Source: Lederbergia galactosidilytica (lineage in GTDB: Bacteria > Bacillota > Bacilli > Bacillales > Bacillaceae_C). Taken from it: a stretch of DNA of 64,000 nucleotides. The DNA lies in the NCBI RefSeq assembly GCF_017873565.1, contig NZ_JAGGKH010000008.1, forward strand, positions 124,001-188,000, read 5' to 3'. Position numbers and translations under genes: made by a program. Positions 18,897-28,054 of the stretch are shown here, in pieces (the first letter of the stretch is position 1; each line of letters opens with the position of its first letter). The notes beneath the pieces are model-generated. The model was not told the origin of the DNA, did no database searches, and saw nothing but the letters and a program-made list of their open reading frames with translations.

Positions 18897-20373
18897 TTTG
18901 ATCTCCCTCCTGGAGTATCTCCGGGAGACCAAATTGTTCCTCCAACAACTTTAAATGTCTATTCATTATCATTATACAATCGTGGGCAACGCTAGGGAGC
19001 TTTTGGAGATTATCTATGTCAGGTATCCCATGATATTGATGGCCAGGGGCATTACATTTAAGAATAGAACTTTCTCTTATCGCCCCCCATAGTCCATGTT
19101 CATATATAGAATCATAATCATAGTAAAATTTCCATAGGTCTTCCTCATTAACATCCTTAAACTTTTTTCTAATATTCCCTTTGCCAAAATAGCTAGTATC
19201 AATATCAATAAATTCTTCATTTTTAAACTCTGAAACTAATAATTTTATATATTCAAAAGGGACATGGCTTCCTTCAACTTTTGGTCCTTCATCAGCATAG
19301 CGTCCATATATCATTTTATATTGACCAATACCGTAATCCTGATACTCACCCCATATATCATCATGATTTGGTTCCTCTAATAACAAATATTTTGTCATCA
19401 TATAGTTTTCAATGATGGATCTCATTATTGTACGACCAGATATAGTATTTTCTAAATCATGATCAACTAGCTCAATTAGTCTTTTATAAGAATATGTGGC
19501 AATTCCTAAGAGAACTAGCATTCTATTATCTAGTGGTCTAGTTTCTGTAAATAATTTAGTATAATAATTCAAAACTTCGTATACATGCTGTTTATACTTT
19601 TCAAGATTAATCGGTTTATTTTCTTTACTTTCAGTATCCACGTAAAATGCCTCACAATCAGTTAATAAACTTAACCTCTTCCAAAAATCTCTAACAAATT
19701 CAATATTCACGGACTCTTCTTCGCCTACTCCTGTACTTACCATCATTTCAGTTGCACGAATGTTCGGTCTGTATATTGCCATTTCAGGATCATCATGTGA
19801 AATATAGGCATAACGAGAAATCATCTCAGGAAAAATACTATCAGTTGAAACATGGAATTTACCCGATAACATAAATTTATAGAGAATTAAAAACCGTACA
19901 TCAGTAGTTAAATTACTATGTTGGTAGGAGAGATCTTCAAGAATCTCATTCAGTATTCCAATACGGTTTTTAATAGAAATATTATATCCCTTTACTGCCT
20001 TTGAAAATTCAGCAGACTGATCAGGGAAAATTAAGGATAGGGGTCTGAGTGGTTCTAAGACTTGTAGCTTATTCATGAACTCATAAATAGCCTTTTGTTT
20101 CTCATCAGGAAGTTTAAATATTAGTGATAATTTTGGAAAATCAACTTTTTCACTTTCAGCTAATTCATGAATATAATTTAATATTCTAATGCATTTATCT
20201 AACTGTTTATTCCTATCTCCATCATTTACTATTAAACCTAACCATACATACTCTGGCATTTTTCCATAGTACCAGGATTCCTCTTTAAGTAAGTCTTGAA
20301 AATGCTGATTAAATGGGGCAATTAACTTCCCTTTTTCAAATTTATGTTGGGATAATTTACTTCGTTCTAGCAA
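18889..20373 (-). CDS. DUF5677-like protein, first gene of two-gene cassette
   Basis: About 494 aa, TTG start behind GGAGG. The C-terminal 200 residues resemble DUF5677: an RTIMRSIIENYMMTKYLL helix, then GEYQDYGIGQYKMIYGRYAD, KFYYDYDSIYEHGLWGAIRE, and KCNAPGHQYHGIPD. The conserved Arg-Glu, Tyr-Asp-x-x-S-x-x-x-H-G and His-x-Y-H positions could form an active site, which would suit a nuclease or nucleotide-acting enzyme; this is inference. The N-terminal half is unassigned. It is preceded by an XRE regulator about 100 bp upstream and overlaps the next gene, forming a compact regulator-effector cassette in an island otherwise full of defence genes. Confidence 0.6.
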   Translation of the reverse strand: MLERSKLSQHKFEKGKLIAPFNQHFQDLLKEESWYYGKMPEYVWLGLIVNDGDRNKQLDKCIRILNYIHELAESEKVDFPKLSLIFKLPDEKQKAIYEFMNKLQVLEPLRPLSLIFPDQSAEFSKAVKGYNISIKNRIGILNEILEDLSYQHSNLTTDVRFLILYKFMLSGKFHVSTDSIFPEMISRYAYISHDDPEMAIYRPNIRATEMMVSTGVGEEESVNIEFVRDFWKRLSLLTDCEAFYVDTESKENKPINLEKYKQHVYEVLNYYTKLFTETRPLDNRMLVLLGIATYSYKRLIELVDHDLENTISGRTIMRSIIENYMMTKYLLLEEPNHDDIWGEYQDYGIGQYKMIYGRYADEGPKVEGSHVPFEYIKLLVSEFKNEEFIDIDTSYFGKGNIRKKFKDVNEEDLWKFYYDYDSIYEHGLWGAIRESSILKCNAPGHQYHGIPDIDNLQKLPSVAHDCIMIMNRHLKLLEEQFGLPEILQEGDQNE

Positions 20374-20475
20374 GGGTACCTTCCTCCGTTTCTATTACTT
20401 CTTAAAATAGCTCACAATTACTATTCCATCGTTTAGTTCGTGGAAAGACGCTCATTATTTATCACTACTCAATTT

Positions 20476-21081
20476 TTAGTAAATCAGTTCTATCTCTAAA
20501 TTTTCGTCTGTCAAACCAAGCTCTTCTTGCTCTTTCTTAGTAAACAGAGACTCCTTGCCTTCCGTAAACTCTCGCAAAACTGCCTCAACTTTTATTACAT
20601 CATATATTCCTTGTTCAATCGCTTCCATTATAACACCATCCATATAGGCTTCTTTAAATCTCTTACCTACTTTTCTTAACAAAACTTCGGTTTCCATTAT
20701 ATTCAGCCTTAAAGCTAATGCTATACGGAATAGCATTTTTGTTGGGACTTCCCTTGATCCATTTATATATCTGCTTAGAGTTGACTTTTTAATCAAACTC
20801 CGTTTTGATAATTCGGAATTTGTTATTTCCTTTTCAAACATTAACTTGTTTATATATTGATGGAAATCCTCATATTGATCTTTCCTGTTTCTTTTAATGG
20901 CTTCTTCAAATCTCATAAAACTGTTTCTTGAAAAAGTATGGCCAAAACCCGTTTGTATTTCAACTTCCGCTTCATAGATCTTTTTATACTCTGAATGAAT
21001 TCTCTCTAACTTTCTGTTTATTTCATCGGTATCAAATAATAATAAAACATTTATAAGAAGTTCATTTAATTCCTTATTCAA
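20476..21081 (-). CDS. XRE-family regulator of the DUF5677 cassette
   Basis: 201 aa, TTG start 7 bp after GGAGG. A helix-turn-helix lies at about residues 82-135 (KEITNSELSKRSLIKKSTLS; RYINGSREVPTKMLFRIALA). The N-terminal 75 residues and the acidic C-terminus flank it. It precedes the two-gene cassette on the same strand. A decayed paralogue sits in front of the AbaSI-type nuclease of island I, so this regulator type seems to travel with restriction-like cargo. A palindrome at 21221-21235 is a possible operator. Confidence 0.75.
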   Translation of the reverse strand: MNKELNELLINVLLLFDTDEINRKLERIHSEYKKIYEAEVEIQTGFGHTFSRNSFMRFEEAIKRNRKDQYEDFHQYINKLMFEKEITNSELSKRSLIKKSTLSRYINGSREVPTKMLFRIALALRLNIMETEVLLRKVGKRFKEAYMDGVIMEAIEQGIYDVIKVEAVLREFTEGKESLFTKKEQEELGLTDENLEIELIY

Positions 21082-21220
21082 AACAATTCCTCCAGTGCTC
21101 CGTTATCTCTACTTCATATAGAAATTACGAATACGAGAATAATTTACATCTCGAAAAAGTATTTGTAATTTATCTTTATTATAAAGCATTACACCTAATT
21201 TTTTCTTAAAAAACCTCTTG

Positions 21221-21235
21221 TTTCTCCAGGAGAAA
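21221..21235. promoter_or_regulatory. Palindrome, possible XRE operator
   Basis: TTTCTCCAGGAGAAA has perfect 7-bp arms around a single A. It lies about 140 bp upstream of the regulator start, with a TATAAT-like sequence (minus strand) between them. Confidence 0.45.
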
Positions 21236-21253
21236 TATGGAAGTTCATCCAAG

Positions 21254-21289
21254 CAAAAAAGACCGGCATTATACAATACCGATCTTTTT
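21254..21289 (-). terminator. Terminator of the Type ISP gene
   Basis: A stem with GACCGGCATT (21261-21270) against AATACCGATC (21275-21284), flanked by A and T runs, about 30 bp downstream of the Type ISP stop. Confidence 0.75.
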
Positions 21290-21316
21290 ATTTATCCCGT
21301 TAGGTACACCACTTAA

Positions 21317-24300
21317 TTAATCTACAATTTCTAGTGGTGGCAAGCTATTAACCAAATCTACCGTCTGAACAGATACATTAATTATGCTTAGTAGCAAATT
21401 AAAAATGTAGCGTTCATCATCAGAATACAAGTTAGGGTCATCTACAATACCTGACTTCTTATCCGTCTTTACTTTATACTGATCTATTATCCACTCAATA
21501 GCTGGACGACCGTTTACCACATATTCATATGCTCTCTCAGGAATATTAGAGATGGTAATATCATTATTAAACACAATCTTATCTAAGACACCTCTTTTTG
21601 GATGTTTCATCTTTTCAACTTTAAATGATGGATTTTCCTTACTTATAATCTCAACATCTTCAAAAGGTGGAGTGGATTCATAATTCAGATGTAAATAAGC
21701 AAGTTTCCGGCCAATTTCCACATACAGCTCCTTATTATTTAATTTCGGAATACGTGGTAATTGTTTCTTTAAATCACTTTGGTACTTTTCTCGGTACTCA
21801 TTAGAATGTAGCACGGCATATGCGTAATAAAAGAGTTCTTCAGATGAAAGGCCAAATTCCTCTGCTCTCTTAGAAGATATATTGCTATAATCACCTTCAA
21901 ATAATCCTTCTATATCTTCTTTATTATACATCGAAAAGCCTTGAGCACCTGCATCTAAAACATTCAAATCAGGAATTGCATCTACCATTAAACATGAGAA
22001 ACTTCTTCTTGAACCATTTCCTGGAACTAATATCACTTTATTACTTTCACCAAAAATATTTTTCCATTTACGTGGACGTTCAATAATCTGATTTTCATAG
22101 TAAAGCCACTTTTTGGTGAATGGTCTATATAAATGTATATTAAGCTCACTTGGGTTGAGAGTGATTTTTTCTCCATTTGAGAAAACTCTTTTAAGTCCTG
22201 CACTCCAACTAACATACTTAGGGTCTAAATTTAATTGAGATATTCTATCTTGTTTATCAACAACATTTTTCAAACGATCTATTTCTGAGTTTACGTTTTC
22301 TACCATTCTAGTGACATTATTTCGTACATTTTCTCTTGAGAATCCGTATACCCAGGCATCACGGTTCGTACTGACTCCCAGAGATTTTATTTTAAAGATT
22401 CCATTATTCTCAGGATCAATTGATGTAAACTCTGAATAATTTTCATCTCGTTGGTTTATCCAATCATTATTTTTATCTGGAATAATAGTAGACCATTCTA
22501 CATTTTTAATAGATTTAAGTTCAGATAGTTTTTCTAGTTTGTCTTTACGGGTTAAATAATCACCGATATCAAAGTATTTAAGCTCGTGATTATCAGAACC
22601 ATCTTTAACGAGCAAACATATTGCTACACCTGTTAAAATGTCGAAGATGCTTTGACCTTCACGTTTTGCATCATCTCCTGAGCGACCCCTTACTGAACCT
22701 CTCAAATTAATTACGTAAAGATAGTTAAAGTCCTCGTAAAAACACTTTCTGATTCCCGAAGTTGTCTGAGCATCAATAAAGGAATTATTTGTAACAAATC
22801 CAATAACACCTCTCTCACCAATCCTATCTGTTGACCAACGAAATGCTCTTACAAGGGAATCATAGAGAGTGTTTTTGTTAGTTACGCTTGAATACTTTAC
22901 ATAAGTATCTCTTATTTTCTCATCAATTACTGGATAGGTATTATTTTTGTTGTTATCGTTATCACTTGTTTGTCTAGCACTATATGGTGGGTTTCCAATT
23001 ATGGCAAAAATGGGATCCCTACGTTGTTTTTCAAGACGTTCGTTATTCTCACCAAATAGATCATCCTCAAAGGAATTTTGCTTTTCAGTGCTTTCAAATG
23101 TATCTGTCAAAACAATACCCTCAAATGGTTTATATTCCCCTTTAACAATAGAATGGAATGTTTCTTCGATATTAATTGCCGCAATGTAATAACTTAGCAA
23201 TATAATTTCATTTGCGTGTAACTCTTGCATATATTTACGTAGCAAGTCCTCTTTTGAAATTAAGCCACTTTGCAATAATCTTACAATAAAAGTACCTGTA
23301 CCAGTAAATGGATCAAGGATATGGACCCCTTTATCACTTAGTGACTTTCCAAAGTGCTTATTCAAAACATCTTCAACAGAATGAATGATAAAGTCCACAG
23401 CCTCTGTAGGTGTAAACACGATTCCTAAGCGTTCGGTCGTTTCCCTAAATCCAACTTTAAAAAACTTTTCATATAGTTGGATAATAATATCCTGTTTTGC
23501 TTTTAGATTATCAATTCCCTCGGCTCGGATTCGCACACTCTCATAGAATCCAGTTAATCGCTCCTGTTCCTTCGAAAGGCCCTGATCATCCATAACTGCT
23601 AACACGGTATCCATTGCTTGTGAGACAGGGTTATCATTGGCAAAACTATATGAATCAAACAATGCTTCAAATACTGGTTTAGTAATTAAATGCTGTGCCA
23701 ACATTTCAACTGCTTGTTGTTCTGAAATACCACCATTAATGTTTCTTCGTAGACCTGATATGAATTTTTGAAATGCCTTAAATGCTTCACTACTTTCGTC
23801 TTCTAACAATACTCGGATTCGCATCATATGTTGTTGGGCAATTTCAGAAACGTCCTTAGCCCAATCTTCCCAATATCTCACGTTTCCAACTTTCTTTACA
23901 ATCTTTCCGTAAATGGCTCGTTCAATATCAGTAAAATCTTCTTCATCAAGGCCAAGGGCCAATTGTTCTGTTTCTGGCTCTGCAACAGAAAATCCGCCTT
24001 CACTTTCATCAGGGGCTGAACCAACGCCAATAACTTGTATCTGTTCTGGTTTCTTCTTATTTAACTCCAATTTATTGATGGTTGCATCGAATCGTTCATC
24101 TATAGAACGTAAGGCATTTAGTACATCCCATACTACCTGATACTTTTCATTTTTATCTAATACATTATTTGCGTCTACTCCCGCTGGTACACCGATTGGA
24201 AGGATAACGTATCCATAATCTTTACCTGGTGCTTTACGCATTACACGTCCTACTGCTTGAGCTATGTCAATCTTTGATCTACGTGGTTTTAGGAACATAA

Positions 24301-26035
24301 CTGCATCCAGATCAGGTACGTCTACACCTTCTGTAAGAAAACGTGCATTAGAAAGGATACGACATGTATTATCTGGAACTTCTGACTTCAACCAAGATAT
24401 TTTCTCATTTTTCTGCAAAGCATTCATCGAACCATCGGCGTGCTCTATCTCTACTCGTACTGGCTCTCTTTGATCTCCTGACGTATTAATATACATGTCC
24501 ACCACTTCAGTAAACATTTCCCTAATCAGTTTTGACTCTCGTATTGTTCCAGTGAAGGCAATTGCTCGTTTCATTGGATTAGCTGAGATAACATTAGAAT
24601 TACTCTTTCGTTTAATTAAACCATTCCAACATCCAATAATTTTTGTTACATCATCAAACTCTAGTTCCGTATCACGTTTATTCGCCAACATGTTTTGGAA
24701 ACTCCGAGCAATCATCTCTTCATCAACGGCTAGAACCATTACTTTGTAGTCAGTTAAAATGCCTTTATTAACTGCATCACCAAAACCTATACGATAGAGT
24801 TCCTCACCATATATAGATTCATCATTCATATCTGCAATAACAACAGACATTTCATCTGCCTTTTGCTTAGCATCTTCCCCATATATACGTGGAGTTGCTG
24901 TCTGATACAAACGTTTCTTAGCTTTAATATTATCGTCACTATGTACTTTAACGAATGCACTAGCTTCTTTCCCAGCTTCAGTTGCACCAGTTGTACGGTG
25001 TGCTTCATCACATACAACTAAATCAAACTCATAGAATCCGTTCTTCTGAGCCTCTATGATTACATCTATGGATTGGTATGTTGAAAATACTACCAAGAAT
25101 TTACTTTGACTATCGGCTGAATCTATACCCTTTTGACGTTCCAAGAGCTTTTCATAGTCAGTAGTCGCAGGGTAGCCTAAGTCAGCAGCAGCAATATCCT
25201 CAAACTCGTTTTCGCCTTTTACCTTTTTCGTAACTTTTCTATCCGAACATACAGCAAAAGTATCCATATCATAACGGTACTTCGAATCAGCAGTCCAGCC
25301 TCTTAATGATTGGGAAAGCAACTGTATACTAGGAACAAGATACAATACCCTGAATGGTCCATCTTTATTCTCTGCCATTTTCTCGGCAATAACCATTGAT
25401 GTATATGTTTTTCCTGTTCCAGGAGCCATAATTAACTTTCCACGATCAGCTTCCTTAAATCCATTTATAACCGCTTCAATGGCGGGAATCTGATGAGAAC
25501 GTGGTTGCTTAGGTGATTTTAATTCAACAGTTTGCGGTTTCTCGAAGGAGAATTGCGACCAATCAATCTCACTATCACGCAATTGTGATAAACCGATTCG
25601 AGCGATATTTTTGTCACGATCTAATAATGCATCGTTTGCATTATCACTCCATTTATCCGTAGAAGTTACAATAATCCCTTCTGCATAATAATTCTTTCCT
25701 ACCTCATTTAAGAAAGAATCAATATGAGCCTTTTGGATTGATGTATCTTTCGAATAATACTTACATTGAATAGCAAATAATTCACCTGTTTCCCTATTCC
25801 GTGCTACTAAATCTACTCCTGTATCCCTTTTTGGAATACCATACTCTTCAGGAACATCAGATAACATCCATACTTCATCAAATAAGCGTGCATACATAGG
25901 TTCCTTTTTCAAATATGCCGTAACTAATAACTCAAATAATGTTCCACGATCTCTTTGCGACATATCTTCTCGTTCCAAACTAGCAATAATCTTATCAAAT
26001 GAATGGCGTACTTGATATTCAACTTTTTCTTCCAT
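21317..26035 (-). CDS. Single-polypeptide Type ISP restriction-modification enzyme
   Basis: About 1572 aa from ATG 26035 (GGAGGG 10 bp upstream); the frame extends 12 codons further to a TTG without a ribosome site. Numbered from that TTG, an Mrr-like nuclease lies at 40-130 (D87; Q102-x-K104 in IQCKYY). An SF2 helicase follows with APGTGKT 216-222, DEAH 355-358, TATPR and QAVGRVMR 605-612. A coupler comes next, then an N6-adenine methyltransferase (DPFTGTGTF 920-928; NPPY 1027-1030) and a C-terminal target recognition domain. Order and length match LlaBIII/LlaGI. Such enzymes methylate adenine on one strand of an asymmetric site, translocate on unmodified DNA and cut when two enzymes converge. 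It needs no separate S or M subunit. All motifs are intact, so it is likely active. Confidence 0.9.
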   Translation of the reverse strand: MEEKVEYQVRHSFDKIIASLEREDMSQRDRGTLFELLVTAYLKKEPMYARLFDEVWMLSDVPEEYGIPKRDTGVDLVARNRETGELFAIQCKYYSKDTSIQKAHIDSFLNEVGKNYYAEGIIVTSTDKWSDNANDALLDRDKNIARIGLSQLRDSEIDWSQFSFEKPQTVELKSPKQPRSHQIPAIEAVINGFKEADRGKLIMAPGTGKTYTSMVIAEKMAENKDGPFRVLYLVPSIQLLSQSLRGWTADSKYRYDMDTFAVCSDRKVTKKVKGENEFEDIAAADLGYPATTDYEKLLERQKGIDSADSQSKFLVVFSTYQSIDVIIEAQKNGFYEFDLVVCDEAHRTTGATEAGKEASAFVKVHSDDNIKAKKRLYQTATPRIYGEDAKQKADEMSVVIADMNDESIYGEELYRIGFGDAVNKGILTDYKVMVLAVDEEMIARSFQNMLANKRDTELEFDDVTKIIGCWNGLIKRKSNSNVISANPMKRAIAFTGTIRESKLIREMFTEVVDMYINTSGDQREPVRVEIEHADGSMNALQKNEKISWLKSEVPDNTCRILSNARFLTEGVDVPDLDAVMFLKPRRSKIDIAQAVGRVMRKAPGKDYGYVILPIGVPAGVDANNVLDKNEKYQVVWDVLNALRSIDERFDATINKLELNKKKPEQIQVIGVGSAPDESEGGFSVAEPETEQLALGLDEEDFTDIERAIYGKIVKKVGNVRYWEDWAKDVSEIAQQHMMRIRVLLEDESSEAFKAFQKFISGLRRNINGGISEQQAVEMLAQHLITKPVFEALFDSYSFANDNPVSQAMDTVLAVMDDQGLSKEQERLTGFYESVRIRAEGIDNLKAKQDIIIQLYEKFFKVGFRETTERLGIVFTPTEAVDFIIHSVEDVLNKHFGKSLSDKGVHILDPFTGTGTFIVRLLQSGLISKEDLLRKYMQELHANEIILLSYYIAAINIEETFHSIVKGEYKPFEGIVLTDTFESTEKQNSFEDDLFGENNERLEKQRRDPIFAIIGNPPYSARQTSDNDNNKNNTYPVIDEKIRDTYVKYSSVTNKNTLYDSLVRAFRWSTDRIGERGVIGFVTNNSFIDAQTTSGIRKCFYEDFNYLYVINLRGSVRGRSGDDAKREGQSIFDILTGVAICLLVKDGSDNHELKYFDIGDYLTRKDKLEKLSELKSIKNVEWSTIIPDKNNDWINQRDENYSEFTSIDPENNGIFKIKSLGVSTNRDAWVYGFSRENVRNNVTRMVENVNSEIDRLKNVVDKQDRISQLNLDPKYVSWSAGLKRVFSNGEKITLNPSELNIHLYRPFTKKWLYYENQIIERPRKWKNIFGESNKVILVPGNGSRRSFSCLMVDAIPDLNVLDAGAQGFSMYNKEDIEGLFEGDYSNISSKRAEEFGLSSEELFYYAYAVLHSNEYREKYQSDLKKQLPRIPKLNNKELYVEIGRKLAYLHLNYESTPPFEDVEIISKENPSFKVEKMKHPKRGVLDKIVFNNDITISNIPERAYEYVVNGRPAIEWIIDQYKVKTDKKSGIVDDPNLYSDDERYIFNLLLSIINVSVQTVDLVNSLPPLEIVD

Positions 26036-26209
26036 TTGTCTTAATCCCTCCAAAAGACCTAAACGCTCCAATACCTTGAATGTTAAATTAGTATTGATTC
26101 TTTATATTAATTTTAGTCTTTGTTTGGTTTTTACTCAAGGAATTACTGGATTACACCCATCTTCAACAAAGTGGGTAATTTTATATTTAAGTATAATTGT
26201 TACAAAAAA

Positions 26210-26248
26210 GCTACTAGATAGTGATTATGGCTTATCTAATCTAGTAGC
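26210..26248. terminator. Terminator-like hairpin
   Basis: GCTACTAGAT (26210-26219) pairs with ATCTAGTAGC (26239-26248). An A run precedes it, a T run on the minus strand, so it suits the small XRE gene at 26266. Confidence 0.65.
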
Positions 26249-26265
26249 ACTTTTCATTTCATACA

Positions 26266-26553
26266 TTAGCAAGGTTCAATATTCGCTGATTCTCTAGCAA
26301 TTATCTGTTCAAGATATAAGTGGATATCTACCGTTGACCAATTCATTCCTGATGTTAAAATACGGACTCGAACATCTAAGTCTGGTTTTCTCCTTGCATT
26401 TTCTATTCTCCATAAATACGAAGGACTCAGAGATACAACTTCAGCCATATCCTGTAAGCTCAAAGCATTTTCCACTCGAAACTCGTAAACCAAGCCACCA
26501 AAATTGTTAACTGCTTTCTCTATTTTTGCTAACCTTCCCTCTAACTGATTCAT
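26266..26553 (-). CDS. Small XRE-family DNA-binding protein
   Basis: 95 aa, AGGAGG 8 bp before the ATG. The helix-turn-helix is at about residues 28-60 (LSLQDMAEVVSLSPSYLWRI; ENARRKPDLDVR). It is divergent from the gene at 26755, and the shared region contains a 10-bp inverted repeat. It is likely a regulator of element functions rather than of the adjacent Type ISP gene, which has the same direction but a separate terminator. Confidence 0.75.
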   Translation of the reverse strand: MNQLEGRLAKIEKAVNNFGGLVYEFRVENALSLQDMAEVVSLSPSYLWRIENARRKPDLDVRVRILTSGMNWSTVDIHLYLEQIIARESANIEPC

Positions 26554-26613
26554 ATATTTCTCCTCCTAAAATGCACTGACCAAGTACCAGTTCCAGCTTT
26601 TTATTATCTCTAT

Positions 26614-26700
26614 ATAATAGACTTCAACCTTCCATCTATAACCTTTATAGAGCAGATAAAATGCCAATATATGAATAAATAGATTGATAGAGTCTATTAT
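26614..26700. promoter_or_regulatory. Inverted repeat in divergent regulatory region
   Basis: ATAATAGACT (26614-26623) and AGTCTATTAT (26691-26700) are perfect inverted copies 67 bp apart, between two divergent genes for DNA-binding proteins. I infer operator half-sites. Confidence 0.5.
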
Positions 26701-26754
26701 GAATTAAGGCAAAAAGTAAAGAGTTTATCATATCAAACTAAAGGAGTGATGGTA

Positions 26755-27267
26755 ATGGATGCAAAAGTTTTTCAAGAGATGTCTTCATTAGAACGAGCTG
26801 AATCCATCAACAAACTACTATTGGAGTTTGATGATGACCATCTAAAAAATGCTGCAAAAGCAGTTGGTATGAAATATTCAGCCTTCTGTAAAATAATGAG
26901 AGAAGGGGGATTTACGTATTCTCAAAGCAAAAAGCAGTACGAAAAAACCATATCATTGGAGGAATATAAGGAATTCCAAACTTCCACTTCAATTGATAAT
27001 GGAAGTGATGAAGCGGTACGTTTTATTGTCAATCACTTAAATGAATTAAAACAGCTATTAAATCAACATGAAACTCAATTGCTACTAGATCCAAAAGTGT
27101 ATGCCCCAGATTCTAAAAGTGTAACTAAGTCAATAGTGGTAAATAAAGAAATCTATGAAGAGTTTAGTGAGCTATGTACAAGACGATTTTCTCATCTACG
27201 TTTAAAAGACATTGTCTCGAATTGTCTTTATGATTTCGTAAAACAGAATAAGAAAACTCCATCGTGA
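26755..27267 (+). CDS. Putative DNA-binding protein, element-borne
   Basis: About 170 aa from ATG 26755, 8 bp after AAGGAG. The N-terminal part looks like a helix-turn-helix (DDHLKNAAKAVGMKYSAFCK; IMREGGFTYSQ). The C-terminal part, from SIVVNKEIYEEFSELCTRRF, resembles ribbon-helix-helix or plasmid-partition accessory proteins. No specific family is recognised. It is the only plus-strand gene in the middle of island II and may control replication or excision. Confidence 0.55.
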   Translation: MDAKVFQEMSSLERAESINKLLLEFDDDHLKNAAKAVGMKYSAFCKIMREGGFTYSQSKKQYEKTISLEEYKEFQTSTSIDNGSDEAVRFIVNHLNELKQLLNQHETQLLLDPKVYAPDSKSVTKSIVVNKEIYEEFSELCTRRFSHLRLKDIVSNCLYDFVKQNKKTPS

Positions 27268-27283
27268 TATTGATGGAGTTTTT
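27253..27283. terminator. Bidirectional terminator
   Basis: AAAACTCCATC (27253-27263) and GATGGAGTTTT (27272-27282) form a stem overlapping the stop codon of the 26755 gene, between convergent genes. Confidence 0.8.
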
Positions 27284-27305
27284 ACTATATCTGTAGGTTA
27301 ACCTT

Positions 27306-27986
27306 CTAACAGTCAGTAAAGCTATTCTCTGTAAAATAGATCTTAATATCATCATCAATAAAGCCCCTTCTTTGTGAAGCCCTGAGTGTCTCATACATAG
27401 CTTCCCGACCAACTACATTACTGGTATGTAAATATATTTTATTTGCTCTTAGACCTCTTTGGCACATAATTTTGACCAAGTCATAGCCAGTTTGTAAGAG
27501 GTTCCCTTTTTCATCCATCCCTAAATCATGATCTAGTGACAAAATATGAATCTTATTATGTTGCATTATTGAGAGTGCTTCTTCTACATTTCTTGCTACG
27601 GTAAAACCCTTTGGAGCTTTCCGAAGACCGTCAAGATAAAGATTTATCCACCCCTTCTCCTGTAATATATCCAAAGTTTCAATCTGGATATTACCATTCC
27701 ATCCATAATACGCACGTTCCATACATGTACCATCTATTTTTGCTCCATTTTCTAACAATAAATTGGTAAGTTTAGTAAAACCAAGGAAACAGGAAATAGA
27801 AAGAGGCGACCTCCTAAGATGATCCTTTTGATTAACATCAGCACCCATCTCTATAATTATTTTGCTGAATTCCAGATTTTTATTAAAAACAGCCCAGTAT
27901 AGTAAACTTTGTCCATGAATTTCTTTATTAGCGTCGTGTATTTTTAAATATTGTTCCAAACCAATTAAATCATTTACCTTTAACAA
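27306..27986 (-). CDS. Ankyrin repeat protein fused to cREC domain
   Basis: 226 aa. Residues 1-90 are ankyrin repeats (SLLYWAVFNKNLEFSKIIIE; SPLSISCFLGFTKLTNLLLE). Residues 112-205 match the cyclic-phosphate-processing receiver (cREC) domain: D119-x-x-R122, SLDHDLG (D152, H153, D154), TGYDLV, and LHTSN-x-x-GREAM (H187, S189, N190, M197). This family is predicted to act on cyclic-phosphate ends of RNA or nucleotides and appears in conflict systems. The annotated TTG start has no ribosome site. AGAGGTG lies 7 bp before an in-frame ATA at 28001, which would give MEFLKLLKVND, so the true start may be an unusual or mutated codon. Confidence 0.75.
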   Translation of the reverse strand: MLKVNDLIGLEQYLKIHDANKEIHGQSLLYWAVFNKNLEFSKIIIEMGADVNQKDHLRRSPLSISCFLGFTKLTNLLLENGAKIDGTCMERAYYGWNGNIQIETLDILQEKGWINLYLDGLRKAPKGFTVARNVEEALSIMQHNKIHILSLDHDLGMDEKGNLLQTGYDLVKIMCQRGLRANKIYLHTSNVVGREAMYETLRASQRRGFIDDDIKIYFTENSFTDC

Positions 27987-28054
27987 CTTGAGGAATTCTA
28001 TCGTTTTTCACCTCTAGTTTCCCTTCCCAATATTTAGGATACCTTTGAATTTAA

